From assembly GCA_016788425.1 (NCBI GenBank), contig JAEURQ010000001.1, positions 62,001 to 126,000 of the forward strand: DNA of 64,000 nucleotides, written 5' to 3'. The stretch comes from Chthonomonas sp. (GTDB lineage: Bacteria; Armatimonadota; Fimbriimonadia; Fimbriimonadales; Fimbriimonadaceae). Positions within the stretch are counted from its first letter, which is position 1; every line of letters starts with the position of its first letter. Below the pieces are notes generated by a model. That model was not told the origin of the DNA, did not search any database, and saw nothing but the letters and a program-made list of their open reading frames with translations. Position numbers and translations under genes: made by a program. Below, piece by piece: positions 8,784-17,802 of the stretch.

Positions 8784-10392
8784 GGTAGCGATCCGGGTCG
8801 ATCCCAACGCCTTCGCAGCGCAAATGTCGCTGTTCAATCTGCTCCATTTGCAAGCGTCGGAACATCGCCGGCTGCGGGCTCAGATGCACCGGCTTCCCGG
8901 TTTGTAGCACCTGGCTGATGCCGGTGATGGCTTCGGCAATCGCGCGCTCCTGGTGGTCGGCGGCCATCGCGCCGCTCCGCACCAAGTTCTCGAGAGCGGC
9001 GGCGATTTGGCCGTAGGTGTTCGACTTCACAACCTCGGTCGGCACCACGCGATTGAGCTCACGGATTTTGCCTGGGCGGTTGTTGTAGGTCGTCTTCATC
9101 GCGATCATGCCATCCGCCTGATGGATGTCGTTCACGATCACGGCGTTGATTTTTCGCTCGCGAATCGCGCGCTCCAGCCGAGTCTTCGCGATTCCGTAAG
9201 GGAATACGCGGAACACGGCGGTCGCCCGCTTTTCGGTTTGCACCTTGTCGCGGGGCGGCGCGGGCTCGCGTCGCTTCAGGTCAGCTTCGGGCAAGACGCC
9301 TTGCTCGGCGTTTTTCGGCAAGCTCGGATACGGCTCATTGAACCCGGGAACGTTGAGTTCGGCGGTTGCTTCTTGTTGCACCACCTCGACCTGGCCAGAC
9401 GTGTTGCGGACGCGAATCTCGGGCCGCGGCGGCACGCCGCGCAGAATCAGGTCCACCGTCTTCATCACGTTGTGGTGAACGGCCACGCGGTCGTAATCGA
9501 GCAACTCAATGACCACATCAAAAGTCGGCGGAGCCTTGCGCTCGAGCACGGTCTTTTGGGTGCCGCGACGCTTGGCTTCGTCGTCGCTGAGCGTCACCGC
9601 TTGGATGCCGCCGATGAGGTCGGCTAGCGCCGGGTTGAGCATTAGGTTTTCGAGCGTTTGACCGTGCGCCGTGCCCACCAATTGCACGCCGCGCTCGTTG
9701 ATGGTGCGGGCGGCCTGGGCTTCGGGCTCGTTGCCAATTTCGTCAATCACAATGACCTCGGGCATGTGGTTCTCCACCGCCTCGATCATCACGTTGTATT
9801 GCTCGCTCACGCGCGGCACTTGCATGCGGCGGGCGTTGCCAATGCCGGGGTGCGGCACATCGCCGTCGCCGGCAATTTCGTTGCTCGTGTCGACGATGAT
9901 GACGCGCCTATTGACCTCGTCGGCCAGCACACGGGCGACTTCCCGGAGCTTGGTGGTCTTACCGACGCCGGGCTTACCGAGCAGCAAAATGGACTTGCCA
10001 CTCCGCACGATGTCATCAATAATGTCGATGGTGCCTTCGAGGGCGCGGCCCACCCGGCAGGTGAGACCGACGATCTTGGTCGTTCGGTTGCGAATCGCCG
10101 AGATGCGGTGGAGCGTGCGCTCGATGCCGGCGCGGTTGTCCTCGCCGAATTCGCCGAGCGACTTGACCACGTACTCGATGTCCAAATCGGAGACGATCAC
10201 GTTTTCCATGCGGAAGACGCGGTCGCGAAGCCGGACCTCAGCGGGCCGACCGTAATCCAGGACGACCTCGACCAGCTTTTCAAGGTCCGGCTCCACCTGA
10301 AGGCGCTCTCGCACCACCGGCGGTAGGATATCTAGGAACTGGGGAAGGCCATCGGAGAAGATGGTAGTGAACTCGTCAATCGTGTGAGACAT
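8758..10392 (-). CDS. AAA ATPase with C-terminal R3H-like domain (Ycf45/SpoIIIAA-like)
   Basis: 544 residues. The N-terminal region resembles SpoIIIAA, followed by a P-loop ATPase with Walker A GKPGVGKTT (139-147), the IIVDTSNEIAGDGD motif, and Walker B VIVIDEIG (213-220). The C-terminus aligns with the R3H nucleic-acid-binding region of the Ycf45 family of cyanobacteria and plastids, but the signature Arg-x3-His appears as Arg-x3-Met (FRRLQM), so binding may be altered. The role of the family is poorly known, and no sporulation genes are nearby. Transcribed alone, it overlaps lacI tail-to-tail by 26 bp. Confidence 0.86.
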   Translation of the reverse strand: MSHTIDEFTTIFSDGLPQFLDILPPVVRERLQVEPDLEKLVEVVLDYGRPAEVRLRDRVFRMENVIVSDLDIEYVVKSLGEFGEDNRAGIERTLHRISAIRNRTTKIVGLTCRVGRALEGTIDIIDDIVRSGKSILLLGKPGVGKTTKLREVARVLADEVNRRVIIVDTSNEIAGDGDVPHPGIGNARRMQVPRVSEQYNVMIEAVENHMPEVIVIDEIGNEPEAQAARTINERGVQLVGTAHGQTLENLMLNPALADLIGGIQAVTLSDDEAKRRGTQKTVLERKAPPTFDVVIELLDYDRVAVHHNVMKTVDLILRGVPPRPEIRVRNTSGQVEVVQQEATAELNVPGFNEPYPSLPKNAEQGVLPEADLKRREPAPPRDKVQTEKRATAVFRVFPYGIAKTRLERAIRERKINAVIVNDIHQADGMIAMKTTYNNRPGKIRELNRVVPTEVVKSNTYGQIAAALENLVRSGAMAADHQERAIAEAITGISQVLQTGKPVHLSPQPAMFRRLQMEQIEQRHLRCEGVGIDPDRYLMILPQKP

Positions 10393-10546
10393 TGCTCTAA
10401 TCGAAAAGACTTCGACCTCTGTTGATGGGGTTCCAGGTTTTCGAAATCTTTCCCACTATTTAACGCAAAACTGGTACTCCGTGTTCAGTTGGGCCTAGGC
10501 CAAAATGGGATGTTGAAACGTGGCACCAACTGGGGCGTTATGACGA

Positions 10547-10552
10547 TACATT
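10547..10552 (+). promoter_or_regulatory. Possible -10 box of the exported-protein cluster
   Basis: TACATT lies 14 nt upstream of the ATG at 10567, in a 174-bp gap otherwise without clear features. The -35 region is not recognisable. Confidence 0.35.
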
Positions 10553-10566
10553 AAGCGGAAACCCTG

Positions 10567-11889
10567 ATGAAGCGATTGAATGTTGGACTGTTGACCCTGG
10601 CGGCTGTGATTTTGGCCGGATGTGGCGGACAAACCGCCACGCGAAGCGTAACCGTGAGCGGACGCATCACTGACGTGGACGGAGCCCCGATTCGCGGCGC
10701 AACCGTGACCGCCGGAAGTGCGACCACCACAAGCTCGACCAACGGCGCGTACGTGCTGGACCGCGTGCTGAGCATTGACCAAGCGGTGATTGCGGAATAT
10801 GTGGACGGCAACGGCGTGACCTACCGAGGTCGCAACCTCGCGCGGGTTTCCGAAGGCGAGCAGACGATCAGCGTGAACATGATGATCGCGCCCACGTCTT
10901 CGCTGGCCAGGATTAGCGGGTACGTGGAAGATCGCTTCGGCAACCGCATCGTCGGAGCCCGGGTGTTTGCCTACGGTGGCGGCGCTTACAGTAGCTCCAG
11001 CGCGGTGAGCGGCGACAATGGCCGATTCGTGATTCGCGACCTGATTTCGGGCGTGGATTATCAGCTGAACGCGGGCGCAGTCGGCTACAGCAACGATTTT
11101 GATTCGGCCACGCTCAACGCGGGCCAAGAGCGTAGCATGCTGTTTGTGCTCGGCGACGCCGGGTTCCCGGTGTTGCCCGCGCCGACCGGTCTGACAACGC
11201 TCGCCTGGACCTCGCAACCGGCCAGTCGCGACGCTCGGCATAACGCCGCGATGACGCAGGTCAAGAGCCTGTTTGACCCGGGCTACGCCACGCGTCGGGC
11301 CGCCAAGACGCGACTTACCAATTCAGCCGCGCCGATTGAGGTGGAAGTCGAGTGGACGCCGCTGCAAGGCAACAATTTCTTGGGTTACGGCATCTACCGT
11401 GGCGAAGGCAGCGGCACGATTGTCGGCCGCGACTACTGGCGCGAGCCGCTCGGCGGCGCTTACATTGATGGCGACGTCAACTTGCGTCCGGGCCGAACCT
11501 ACAACTATCAGATCACCGCCCTCGGCACGAGCTATCCGGAGGATCCGGATGCGGAAGGGCCGCGCAGCTCGGTGGTATCGGCGGAAACCTTGGACGACCT
11601 GTTCTTGACCGCGCCGAACTTTGGCACCGCCCCGAATAGCTCCATTCAGTTCCGGTGGCAAGCCGGTTCGGGCGCCGAAAGCTACGTGGTGTACCTTTTT
11701 GATGAGTACCCGGGGCCGGGCGTGCAAAGCATCTGGAACAACGCGTCCTCGCCGACCACCTCGAACGTGCTCAACTACTCGGGCAGCGCGCTCGCCATCA
11801 ACAACACGTACTATTACGTGGTGCTCGGGCTGGCGAATAGCCAAAGAAGCCGAACCATCAGCGCGGTTGATTCGTTTGTGTATCGGTAA
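10567..11889 (+). CDS. Lipoprotein with carboxypeptidase-regulatory-like and Fn3-like domains
   Basis: 440 residues with a lipoprotein signal peptide ending in LAGC (Cys19). Two CarboxypepD_reg-like beta domains follow: one around VSGRITDVDGAPIRGATVTAG (about 28-110), the other around ISGYVEDRFGNRIVGARV (about 117-190). The last third (about 255-440) has fibronectin type III-like beta sandwiches (VEVEWTPLQGNNFLGYGIYRGEG; QFRWQAGSGAESYVVYLFDE). No catalytic motif is seen; it is likely a surface or adhesion scaffold. It heads a run of three exported genes. Confidence 0.8.
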   Translation: MKRLNVGLLTLAAVILAGCGGQTATRSVTVSGRITDVDGAPIRGATVTAGSATTTSSTNGAYVLDRVLSIDQAVIAEYVDGNGVTYRGRNLARVSEGEQTISVNMMIAPTSSLARISGYVEDRFGNRIVGARVFAYGGGAYSSSSAVSGDNGRFVIRDLISGVDYQLNAGAVGYSNDFDSATLNAGQERSMLFVLGDAGFPVLPAPTGLTTLAWTSQPASRDARHNAAMTQVKSLFDPGYATRRAAKTRLTNSAAPIEVEVEWTPLQGNNFLGYGIYRGEGSGTIVGRDYWREPLGGAYIDGDVNLRPGRTYNYQITALGTSYPEDPDAEGPRSSVVSAETLDDLFLTAPNFGTAPNSSIQFRWQAGSGAESYVVYLFDEYPGPGVQSIWNNASSPTTSNVLNYSGSALAINNTYYYVVLGLANSQRSRTISAVDSFVYR

Positions 11890-11921
11890 TAATCGGAGTC
11901 CGGTTTCGCCTTCCCAACACC

Positions 11922-14555
11922 ATGCGCAGTCTGCTTTTCGCTAGTCTGCTGGGCCTGAGTTCGCTCGGCTCAGCCTCCCTGCTTCGGCTGGATTTGCCCT
12001 CCTCGCGGAGTGCCGATCGAGTCGTGGCGGCGGATGCGGCGGTGCGCAGCTTTGCGAAGTCGGTCGCGGGACTCACTCGCCGCGAGCGCGATGGTCAGCC
12101 GCAGCGATTTAGCTTGCCGGTGACGGTGATTCTCAATGGCACTGCGGGGAGCCGGGGGCGCGACAACGAGATTACGCTCGCCTTTGATTCAAGCGGCAGC
12201 GGCGCGTTTCCGACCGATTACAAGACTCTGCTGGAGTCCATTTTCAACACCGTGAAGCCGCGACTCACGGCGGTGTTCGGGCAGCCCTTCGCGGGCGGCT
12301 CGGTGCGCGTGGTGAACTACGACGCCGAGATCGGCGATCGCGACGCGGTCGCGGGTGGCTACTTCCTCTACGATCCCGCGGCGGCCACTCCGGCCCAGAT
12401 TCGGTTCCCCGTGTACTCGGATTCGGTCGGAATCAAGGCTGAATCAGTCGCCGTGAACTTTGTGCACTGCCTGTTGCTGGCTTACATGGGCAACCGCACG
12501 TTGCCGAACGACGCGTGGCGAGAAGGTCTGGTGCGCGCGGCCACCATGAACATTTGCCGAACGCCGGGCGCGCTGCCTTCGACGCTGGATAGCACCGCGA
12601 TTGAGCAGGTGCTCGCCTCCACCTACGACCTCGGCCCGACCTACGACCTCAACAATCAAAAGGGCCTGGTTTGCCGCGATTTCATCGCGCCGAACCTGCG
12701 CAACGTAAGCCTGCCGATCGGCGGCGCCACCGGCGGCCTGTACCTGGTTCGGTTCCAAATGGCCGGGTCCGCACTGCAAAAGGTGCTCGTCGAGTATCCG
12801 ACGTTTGCCCGCGAACTCCTGACGCGCTACTACGCCGCGCCGAGCACGGCGGTGAACACGCTCGCAACTCAAGCGGTGGATGCCGCCGCCGGCGTGGCAA
12901 ACGCCACGGTCGAGGGCCGAAGCTGGTCGGAGTGGTCCCGCTCGCAATACATTTTGGATTCACGCGTCGCGGCTGGATTCCGGTTGATGGTGAAGTCGTT
13001 CCCCATCACGAGCGGTCTCAGCGGCAACGATTTCGGCGTGTTCGCCTTTGAAACGCACGCCTTTAACCTCGACAAAAACGGCAACGAAACTCTGGCAACG
13101 GACACGATTTATCCGATCTATTGGGGCTCCGATTTCAGCCGGGTATTCGCCTCGGCCCAGGATGACCGCGTGGACGTGGTGCAGGGCTATGGCAGCGTCG
13201 TGCCGAACTTCGGCGATGCGTTTGGCGGCACCCCCTACCGCGTGACCGTGGACTTTGGCGCTCAGGACGAAAACGTGCGCGTGTTCGCTTCGGCCGGCGG
13301 CGTGGCGACGGTCGCCAACCCGGTTCCGGCGAACCTGTATGGCACGGTCACGGGCATCGAACTTGAAGGTTCCGCGACCTACGAAGTGAGGGTCACGTGG
13401 AGTGGCGGCACCTTCACCACGCCGGTCACCAACTTTGCGTTTGGCGGACGCGTTCCCAGCGGAAACTGGACCGGCACGCAGCGCCGCGTTCAAGTGGACC
13501 TGTTGCAGACCCTGCAAGGCAACACCACCGTCGTGTATTCCCGCGTGGTGAACAAGGGTCCGGGCGAGCTGGCGCTGAACCTGAATGTCAACTCCGAGTC
13601 GACTCTCACGGGCGGAAACTTCAACGCCGGATTGAACCTTCTCGGCATCGAAGGCGAACCCTACTCGGCGGATGTGAGTGGCCTGCTCGGCGGCTCGGCG
13701 CTCATCGCGCGCTGGAACGCCGCGACCGGCAAGTACGATCTTGCGCCGACGACTGGCGTGGCGCGGGCCGGACAGGCCTACTACGTGCGCAGCGACAGCG
13801 CGTTTACGGTCAGCTATCCCGGCTTCAAGTTCCCCTCGATCCCCAATTCGGTGCGCACGCGGGCCGGATGGAATCTGATCGCCAACCCGACCTCGCGAGT
13901 CATCAATCTGAGCGATTTGCAAGTCGTGGTCGGCACGAGCTTCCCGCGAACCTACGCCGATGCGCTTGCCTCCACGCTGGTTGGGCCGCAGGTATTTCAA
14001 TTCATCCCCAGCGCGCCGAACGTGGCCTCGGGCGTTCCGGAAACCGGATCGCTGTTGCCCGTCACGTCGCTGGCTCCGGGCCAGGCCGCCTTTGTGCGGG
14101 TGCTCGCGCCGGAAGGAGCCACGTTTGTGTTCCCCGGGCCGAGCTCGGGCCGCGCGCAACCTCCGGCCAGCGGAGACACCTATCGCCTCAACCTCAGCGG
14201 GCCAGGCGAATCGGCCTTTGCCGAGTTGGGTCTGAGCGCCACGGCGACGAGCGGTTGGGACAAGCGCGAGGATTCGGCGCTGCCGCCAAGCTTGGGCGGG
14301 CTGCAGGTGAGTCTGGGCAATTCGCTGCGATACGTGCGCGAGGTGCGGCGACGCGGCCAATTGCAAGTGTTCAACGTGACGTTCGAGAATCTGCGCGTCG
14401 GGCAATCCTACACGCTGAACCTGGCGCAGCCGACGACCAAACCTATTCGGGTGTTTATCGGTGCGAGGGGCGGGCCACGGCTTGACCTCGGCCAAACCTA
14501 CACGTTCACGGCCAAGAAAACGACCGAGCGAGTCCGCGTGATGGTGGCCAAGTGA
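11922..14555 (+). CDS. Large exported protein with degenerate gluzincin-like motif
   Basis: 877 residues beginning with a signal peptide (SLLFASLLGLSSLGSA). Residues 60-215 resemble the layout of gluzincin metallopeptidases, with a helix at the HExxH site and a later W-x-E-G-L helix. Here the first motif reads HCLLL (182-186), so the catalytic Glu and second His are missing, while Glu201 in WREGL is retained. The rest is beta-rich (YRVTVDFGAQDENVRVFASAGG, YEVRVTWSGG), consistent with tandem immunoglobulin-like sandwiches and a C-terminal adhesion domain. I recognise no named family. It overlaps the next lipoprotein gene by 4 nt. Confidence 0.72.
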   Translation: MRSLLFASLLGLSSLGSASLLRLDLPSSRSADRVVAADAAVRSFAKSVAGLTRRERDGQPQRFSLPVTVILNGTAGSRGRDNEITLAFDSSGSGAFPTDYKTLLESIFNTVKPRLTAVFGQPFAGGSVRVVNYDAEIGDRDAVAGGYFLYDPAAATPAQIRFPVYSDSVGIKAESVAVNFVHCLLLAYMGNRTLPNDAWREGLVRAATMNICRTPGALPSTLDSTAIEQVLASTYDLGPTYDLNNQKGLVCRDFIAPNLRNVSLPIGGATGGLYLVRFQMAGSALQKVLVEYPTFARELLTRYYAAPSTAVNTLATQAVDAAAGVANATVEGRSWSEWSRSQYILDSRVAAGFRLMVKSFPITSGLSGNDFGVFAFETHAFNLDKNGNETLATDTIYPIYWGSDFSRVFASAQDDRVDVVQGYGSVVPNFGDAFGGTPYRVTVDFGAQDENVRVFASAGGVATVANPVPANLYGTVTGIELEGSATYEVRVTWSGGTFTTPVTNFAFGGRVPSGNWTGTQRRVQVDLLQTLQGNTTVVYSRVVNKGPGELALNLNVNSESTLTGGNFNAGLNLLGIEGEPYSADVSGLLGGSALIARWNAATGKYDLAPTTGVARAGQAYYVRSDSAFTVSYPGFKFPSIPNSVRTRAGWNLIANPTSRVINLSDLQVVVGTSFPRTYADALASTLVGPQVFQFIPSAPNVASGVPETGSLLPVTSLAPGQAAFVRVLAPEGATFVFPGPSSGRAQPPASGDTYRLNLSGPGESAFAELGLSATATSGWDKREDSALPPSLGGLQVSLGNSLRYVREVRRRGQLQVFNVTFENLRVGQSYTLNLAQPTTKPIRVFIGARGGPRLDLGQTYTFTAKKTTERVRVMVAK

Positions 14556-15427
14556 AGAACTTTCTGATCCTTTTGGTTGCGGCCCTGTTTGCCCTCGTGG
14601 GTTGTGGCGGGGGAGGCGGCGGTGCAAGCACCAACTTTGCCGTGACCGGCACCGTGATTTGGCTTCCAAGCAACGATGTTCCGAACCCCGCCGCGACGAC
14701 GCAAATCGGTTCGCGCGCGGTGCTCACCAGCCTCGTGGACGGCAGTTTTGTGCAGAGCGCGCCGGCGGGCACCGCCTCCATGCAGGTGTCCCACGTTCCG
14801 GCGGGTGGCGCCCCCGTCGCGTTTACCTTTAGATTCCCGGCCATCGCCGCGAATGTTGATCTTGGCCAGCTTGTGCTCGGCCCGGAAAAGGTCATTGTGC
14901 GCGGGCGTATCCTGGCCGCCGATACCGGCAGCCCGATCAGCGGGGCACGCGTGTTCTTTGGCGGACAGTTCGCGACGACGAACAGTGCTGGCGAATTCAG
15001 CGTGCTGGACGTCGGATATTCGAGCTCGGCGCTGGCGAACTTCCTTACGATTTCGGGTCGCGTCACGGCGACGAGCTACCTGCCCGTGACTTTCGGCGCG
15101 AGTTCCGGAGCCACCGCGGGCGTGGTGAATGTCGGCGATATTCAGTTGCCGCCCACCAGCAGCGACACGCCGCCGACTCTGCCCGGCAACCTGTTTGGCA
15201 CGATCAATCCGTCGGCCAGTGGCGCGGGAACCGTCGTGCAAGTGCTTAACGGTAGCGGCACCGCGATTCGGCAGTTCACCACGGGTTCGGACCGCAAGTT
15301 TGCGTTTTGGCTGAGCGCCGGAACCTACACCCTGCGCGCCACAAACGGGGCCCTTTCGAGCGGCGACGTGAGCGTTACCGTCACCAGCGTGGACGTTCCG
15401 GTGACTCGCGATTTGACCTTGAACTAA
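14552..15427 (+). CDS. Lipoprotein with carboxypeptidase-regulatory-like domains
   Basis: 291 residues starting at GTG in a GTGA overlap with the preceding stop. The lipobox ALVGC (Cys18) is followed by a Gly-rich linker. At least two CarboxypepD_reg-like domains are visible: VIVRGRILAADTGSPISGARVFFGG and NLFGTINPSASGAGTVVQVLNGSGTA (the first around 113-150). No catalytic residues are seen. Together with the two upstream genes it probably forms an envelope-associated set of unknown role. Confidence 0.78.
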   Translation: MKNFLILLVAALFALVGCGGGGGGASTNFAVTGTVIWLPSNDVPNPAATTQIGSRAVLTSLVDGSFVQSAPAGTASMQVSHVPAGGAPVAFTFRFPAIAANVDLGQLVLGPEKVIVRGRILAADTGSPISGARVFFGGQFATTNSAGEFSVLDVGYSSSALANFLTISGRVTATSYLPVTFGASSGATAGVVNVGDIQLPPTSSDTPPTLPGNLFGTINPSASGAGTVVQVLNGSGTAIRQFTTGSDRKFAFWLSAGTYTLRATNGALSSGDVSVTVTSVDVPVTRDLTLN

Positions 15428-15449
15428 GCATTTCCCCAGGCGCGCGGCG

Positions 15450-15455
15450 TATAGT
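15450..15455 (+). promoter_or_regulatory. -10 box of the acyl-CoA ligase gene
   Basis: TATAGT lies 8 nt before the ATG at 15464, predicting a leaderless mRNA. No good -35 at 17 nt. Confidence 0.55.
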
Positions 15456-15463
15456 AACGCGAT

Positions 15464-17197
15464 ATGGCGGAGATGAAATCGGTCGGCGCGCTGTTGCGTC
15501 GCTCGGTAGAACGGAATCCGGGCAAAGTGGCCCACATCGTCCCTTGGGCCGAGCGTGGCGAGGTGACCTACGCCCAGCTCTGGGAGTACGTGACGATCGC
15601 GGCGTGGCGCATGGATTCGCGCGGCATTAAGCGCGGCGACCGCATCTGCGCCTACAGCGAAAACTGCTTCGGATGGTCGGTGCTCGACTGGGCCTGTTTC
15701 TGTTTGGGCGTGGTGCTCGTGCCGATTTACCCCAGCCTCCCCGGCGACCAAGCCGGCTTCATCGTCAACGACTCTGAGGCCAAGATCATCTATTGCGGGT
15801 CGGAAAAACTCCAAGCCCAAGTGGAGCCGCATATCTCGGTGCCGACGGTGTATCTCGGGTCTGCCCCCGAAGACTTTTTCCGGTTGATGGACGAGGGCCG
15901 CGCAACAATGCCGGCCGACTACGAGGCGCAACTTCTGGCGATTATTGAGAACGCCTCCCTGGACGATCTCGCGACGATCATCTACACAAGCGGCACCACG
16001 GGCAGCCCGAAGGGTGCAATGCTTCCCAATCGCGCGTTCGTCAAGCTTTGCGAGAATATTCACAGCCAGTTGCCGGTGGATGAAAACGACTTGTTCCTCT
16101 CGTGGCTCCCGTTGAGCCACGTGTATGAGCGTTTTGCCGGGCACGTTCTGCCGATGGCCCTCGGTGGCCAGATCGCCCATAGCCAGGGCATCGCCTCGCT
16201 CGGGTCGGAGCTGACTAAGCATCGCCCCACCATCATGCTTTGCGTGCCGCGGTTCTTGGAATCGCTCAAAGACCGTATCAGCGATGCCGCGGCCAAGCAG
16301 GGTGGGCTGAAAGCCAAGCTATTTGGATGGGCGGTCGCCCAAGGCAAGGTCGCCCGCGCCGGCGGGTTTGCGCCTTTCCACGGCGTGCTCGATAAGGTCG
16401 TCGCGAGCAAGATTCGTGCGCGCACCGGGGGTCGGCTCAAGTTCTTTGTCAGCGGCGGCGGTGCGTTGCCCGCCCATGTTAGCGGGTTCTACCGAGCGCT
16501 CGGCATCGAAGCGTTGCAAGGCTATGGCCTCACCGAAACCTGCGCCGCAACCTCCATTAACCACCCGTTGCGCAATCGGCCGGACACCATTGGCGAGCCC
16601 ATCAACGGGCTGGAAATGAAGATCGCCAGTGATGGTGAAATTCTCATTCGAGGCTACTCGGTGATGACCGGCTACTACAATCAGCCCGAAGCCACCGCCG
16701 CATCCATAGACGCCGACGGCTGGTTCCATACCGGCGACATCGGCGTGCAGGATGGCAACCACTTCCGGATTACCGATCGCAAAAAGGACATCATCGTGCT
16801 GGCCAACGGCAAGAACGTCGCACCACAACCGATCGAAAACAAGCTCCGCGAGAGCGCGCTCATCAAGGAAGTCGCCTTGTTCGGCGACGGCATGTCGGTC
16901 ATCTGCGGGCTCGTTGTACCCGACTTCGAGCGCCTCACTCGCCTCGCCCTGGAAGCCGGCATCAAGGTTGCCGACCCCAAGGAATTGGTGAAGCTGCCCG
17001 CTATTCGCGAGATGTTCAAAGCCGAGATTGACGTGGTGAACCGCGGCTTGGCCGACTTCGAACGGCTTCGCAAGTACGAGGTTCTGCCGAACGAGTTTTC
17101 GGTGGACGGCGGGGAACTTACGCCCAGCCTCAAGGTGCGTCGCAAAGTTGTCCGCGAGAAGTACAAGGACTTGATTGACGGAATGTCGGGCGGCTAG
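15464..17197 (+). CDS. AMP-forming long-chain acyl-CoA synthetase (FadD15-like)
   Basis: 577 residues. It activates fatty acids to acyl-CoA via an acyl-adenylate. The P-loop IIYTSGTTGSPKGAML (about 170-186), the LPLSHVYERF motif, the A5 motif LQGYGLTETCAAT, the WFHTGDIG motif and the DRKKDIIVLANGKNV hinge match the long-chain ligase subfamily, and the length is typical. It is not beside other beta-oxidation genes. The stop TAG shares a CTAG with the stop of the converging gene (4-bp overlap). Confidence 0.92.
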   Translation: MAEMKSVGALLRRSVERNPGKVAHIVPWAERGEVTYAQLWEYVTIAAWRMDSRGIKRGDRICAYSENCFGWSVLDWACFCLGVVLVPIYPSLPGDQAGFIVNDSEAKIIYCGSEKLQAQVEPHISVPTVYLGSAPEDFFRLMDEGRATMPADYEAQLLAIIENASLDDLATIIYTSGTTGSPKGAMLPNRAFVKLCENIHSQLPVDENDLFLSWLPLSHVYERFAGHVLPMALGGQIAHSQGIASLGSELTKHRPTIMLCVPRFLESLKDRISDAAAKQGGLKAKLFGWAVAQGKVARAGGFAPFHGVLDKVVASKIRARTGGRLKFFVSGGGALPAHVSGFYRALGIEALQGYGLTETCAATSINHPLRNRPDTIGEPINGLEMKIASDGEILIRGYSVMTGYYNQPEATAASIDADGWFHTGDIGVQDGNHFRITDRKKDIIVLANGKNVAPQPIENKLRESALIKEVALFGDGMSVICGLVVPDFERLTRLALEAGIKVADPKELVKLPAIREMFKAEIDVVNRGLADFERLRKYEVLPNEFSVDGGELTPSLKVRRKVVREKYKDLIDGMSGG

Positions 17198-17784
17198 CGA
17201 GTTACTTTCCGCACCCAGAGAATTTCGCACGCGCCGCCCTTGTTGTCGTCGCGGCTAATGGAACTTGTCACCTGAAAGCCGTCGTTGCGCGTCGCGCGGA
17301 TCAGCCAACCCTCGAGCGTCACGATCGTGTTCGGCTGGATCGCGGCGAGTTCGTCGGCAATCCACTCGCGGTCGGGGCAGCAGTGCACGTTCGCGAGTTT
17401 CGAGCCCACCACCTCGTAGGGCAAGGCGTCTTGGTTCAGCGGCGAGACGAACACGTGCCGCACGTCTTGCGAGATCCGGAAGTCGCGGATCACCTTGGAG
17501 TTGCTCATCGGCCCCCAACCGAGCGCAAGGTCAATCGGCATGAGGTCGGAATCGTCTTCGCGCGGGTACGGCTTGACACTCAGCACGCGGGCGCGGATTC
17601 GGTAATTGAATAGCGGCGTGATGCGGTAGCGCCCGCTAAAGAACGGCTTGGCGATGGTGGCAGTTTGGCGCGGCTCCTCGGGCACCAGCATGCCCTCGGG
17701 TAGCTCTGAACTCGCCCGAAACTTGAGGACGCCGATGCCGCCGACCACGGCGATGACGGACGCCGCCAGCGCGACTTGCTTCAC
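17194..17784 (-). CDS. Conserved exported protein of unknown function
   Basis: 196 residues from GTG with an N-terminal hydrophobic segment (about 3-20). The interior LALGWGPMSNSKVI motif and the C-terminal TSSISRDDNKGGACEILWV motif resemble an uncharacterised exported family that I recall mainly from Proteobacteria. In that family an LxWGPMSD box, a central N-x-H-region and a terminal SSLSRxDxGxGACEVxWV box are conserved. The function is unknown. It lies 18 nt downstream of the NAGPA gene on the same strand, so the two are likely cotranscribed. Confidence 0.68.
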   Translation of the reverse strand: MKQVALAASVIAVVGGIGVLKFRASSELPEGMLVPEEPRQTATIAKPFFSGRYRITPLFNYRIRARVLSVKPYPREDDSDLMPIDLALGWGPMSNSKVIRDFRISQDVRHVFVSPLNQDALPYEVVGSKLANVHCCPDREWIADELAAIQPNTIVTLEGWLIRATRNDGFQVTSSISRDDNKGGACEILWVRKVTR

Positions 17785-17802
17785 GCTTCAATCATCGGCA
17801 GA

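Noticed and set aside
12960-14669. Long minus-strand ORF (569 codons) opposite the 877-aa protein gene
   Set aside because: It is antisense to a gene with a signal peptide and coherent beta-rich protein; it is Arg/His/Gly-rich and resembles a GC-skew shadow, with no recognisable motif.
14498-16222. Minus-strand ORF of 574 codons overlapping the lipoprotein and acyl-CoA ligase
   Set aside because: It spans parts of two well-supported plus-strand genes and has shadow-type composition.
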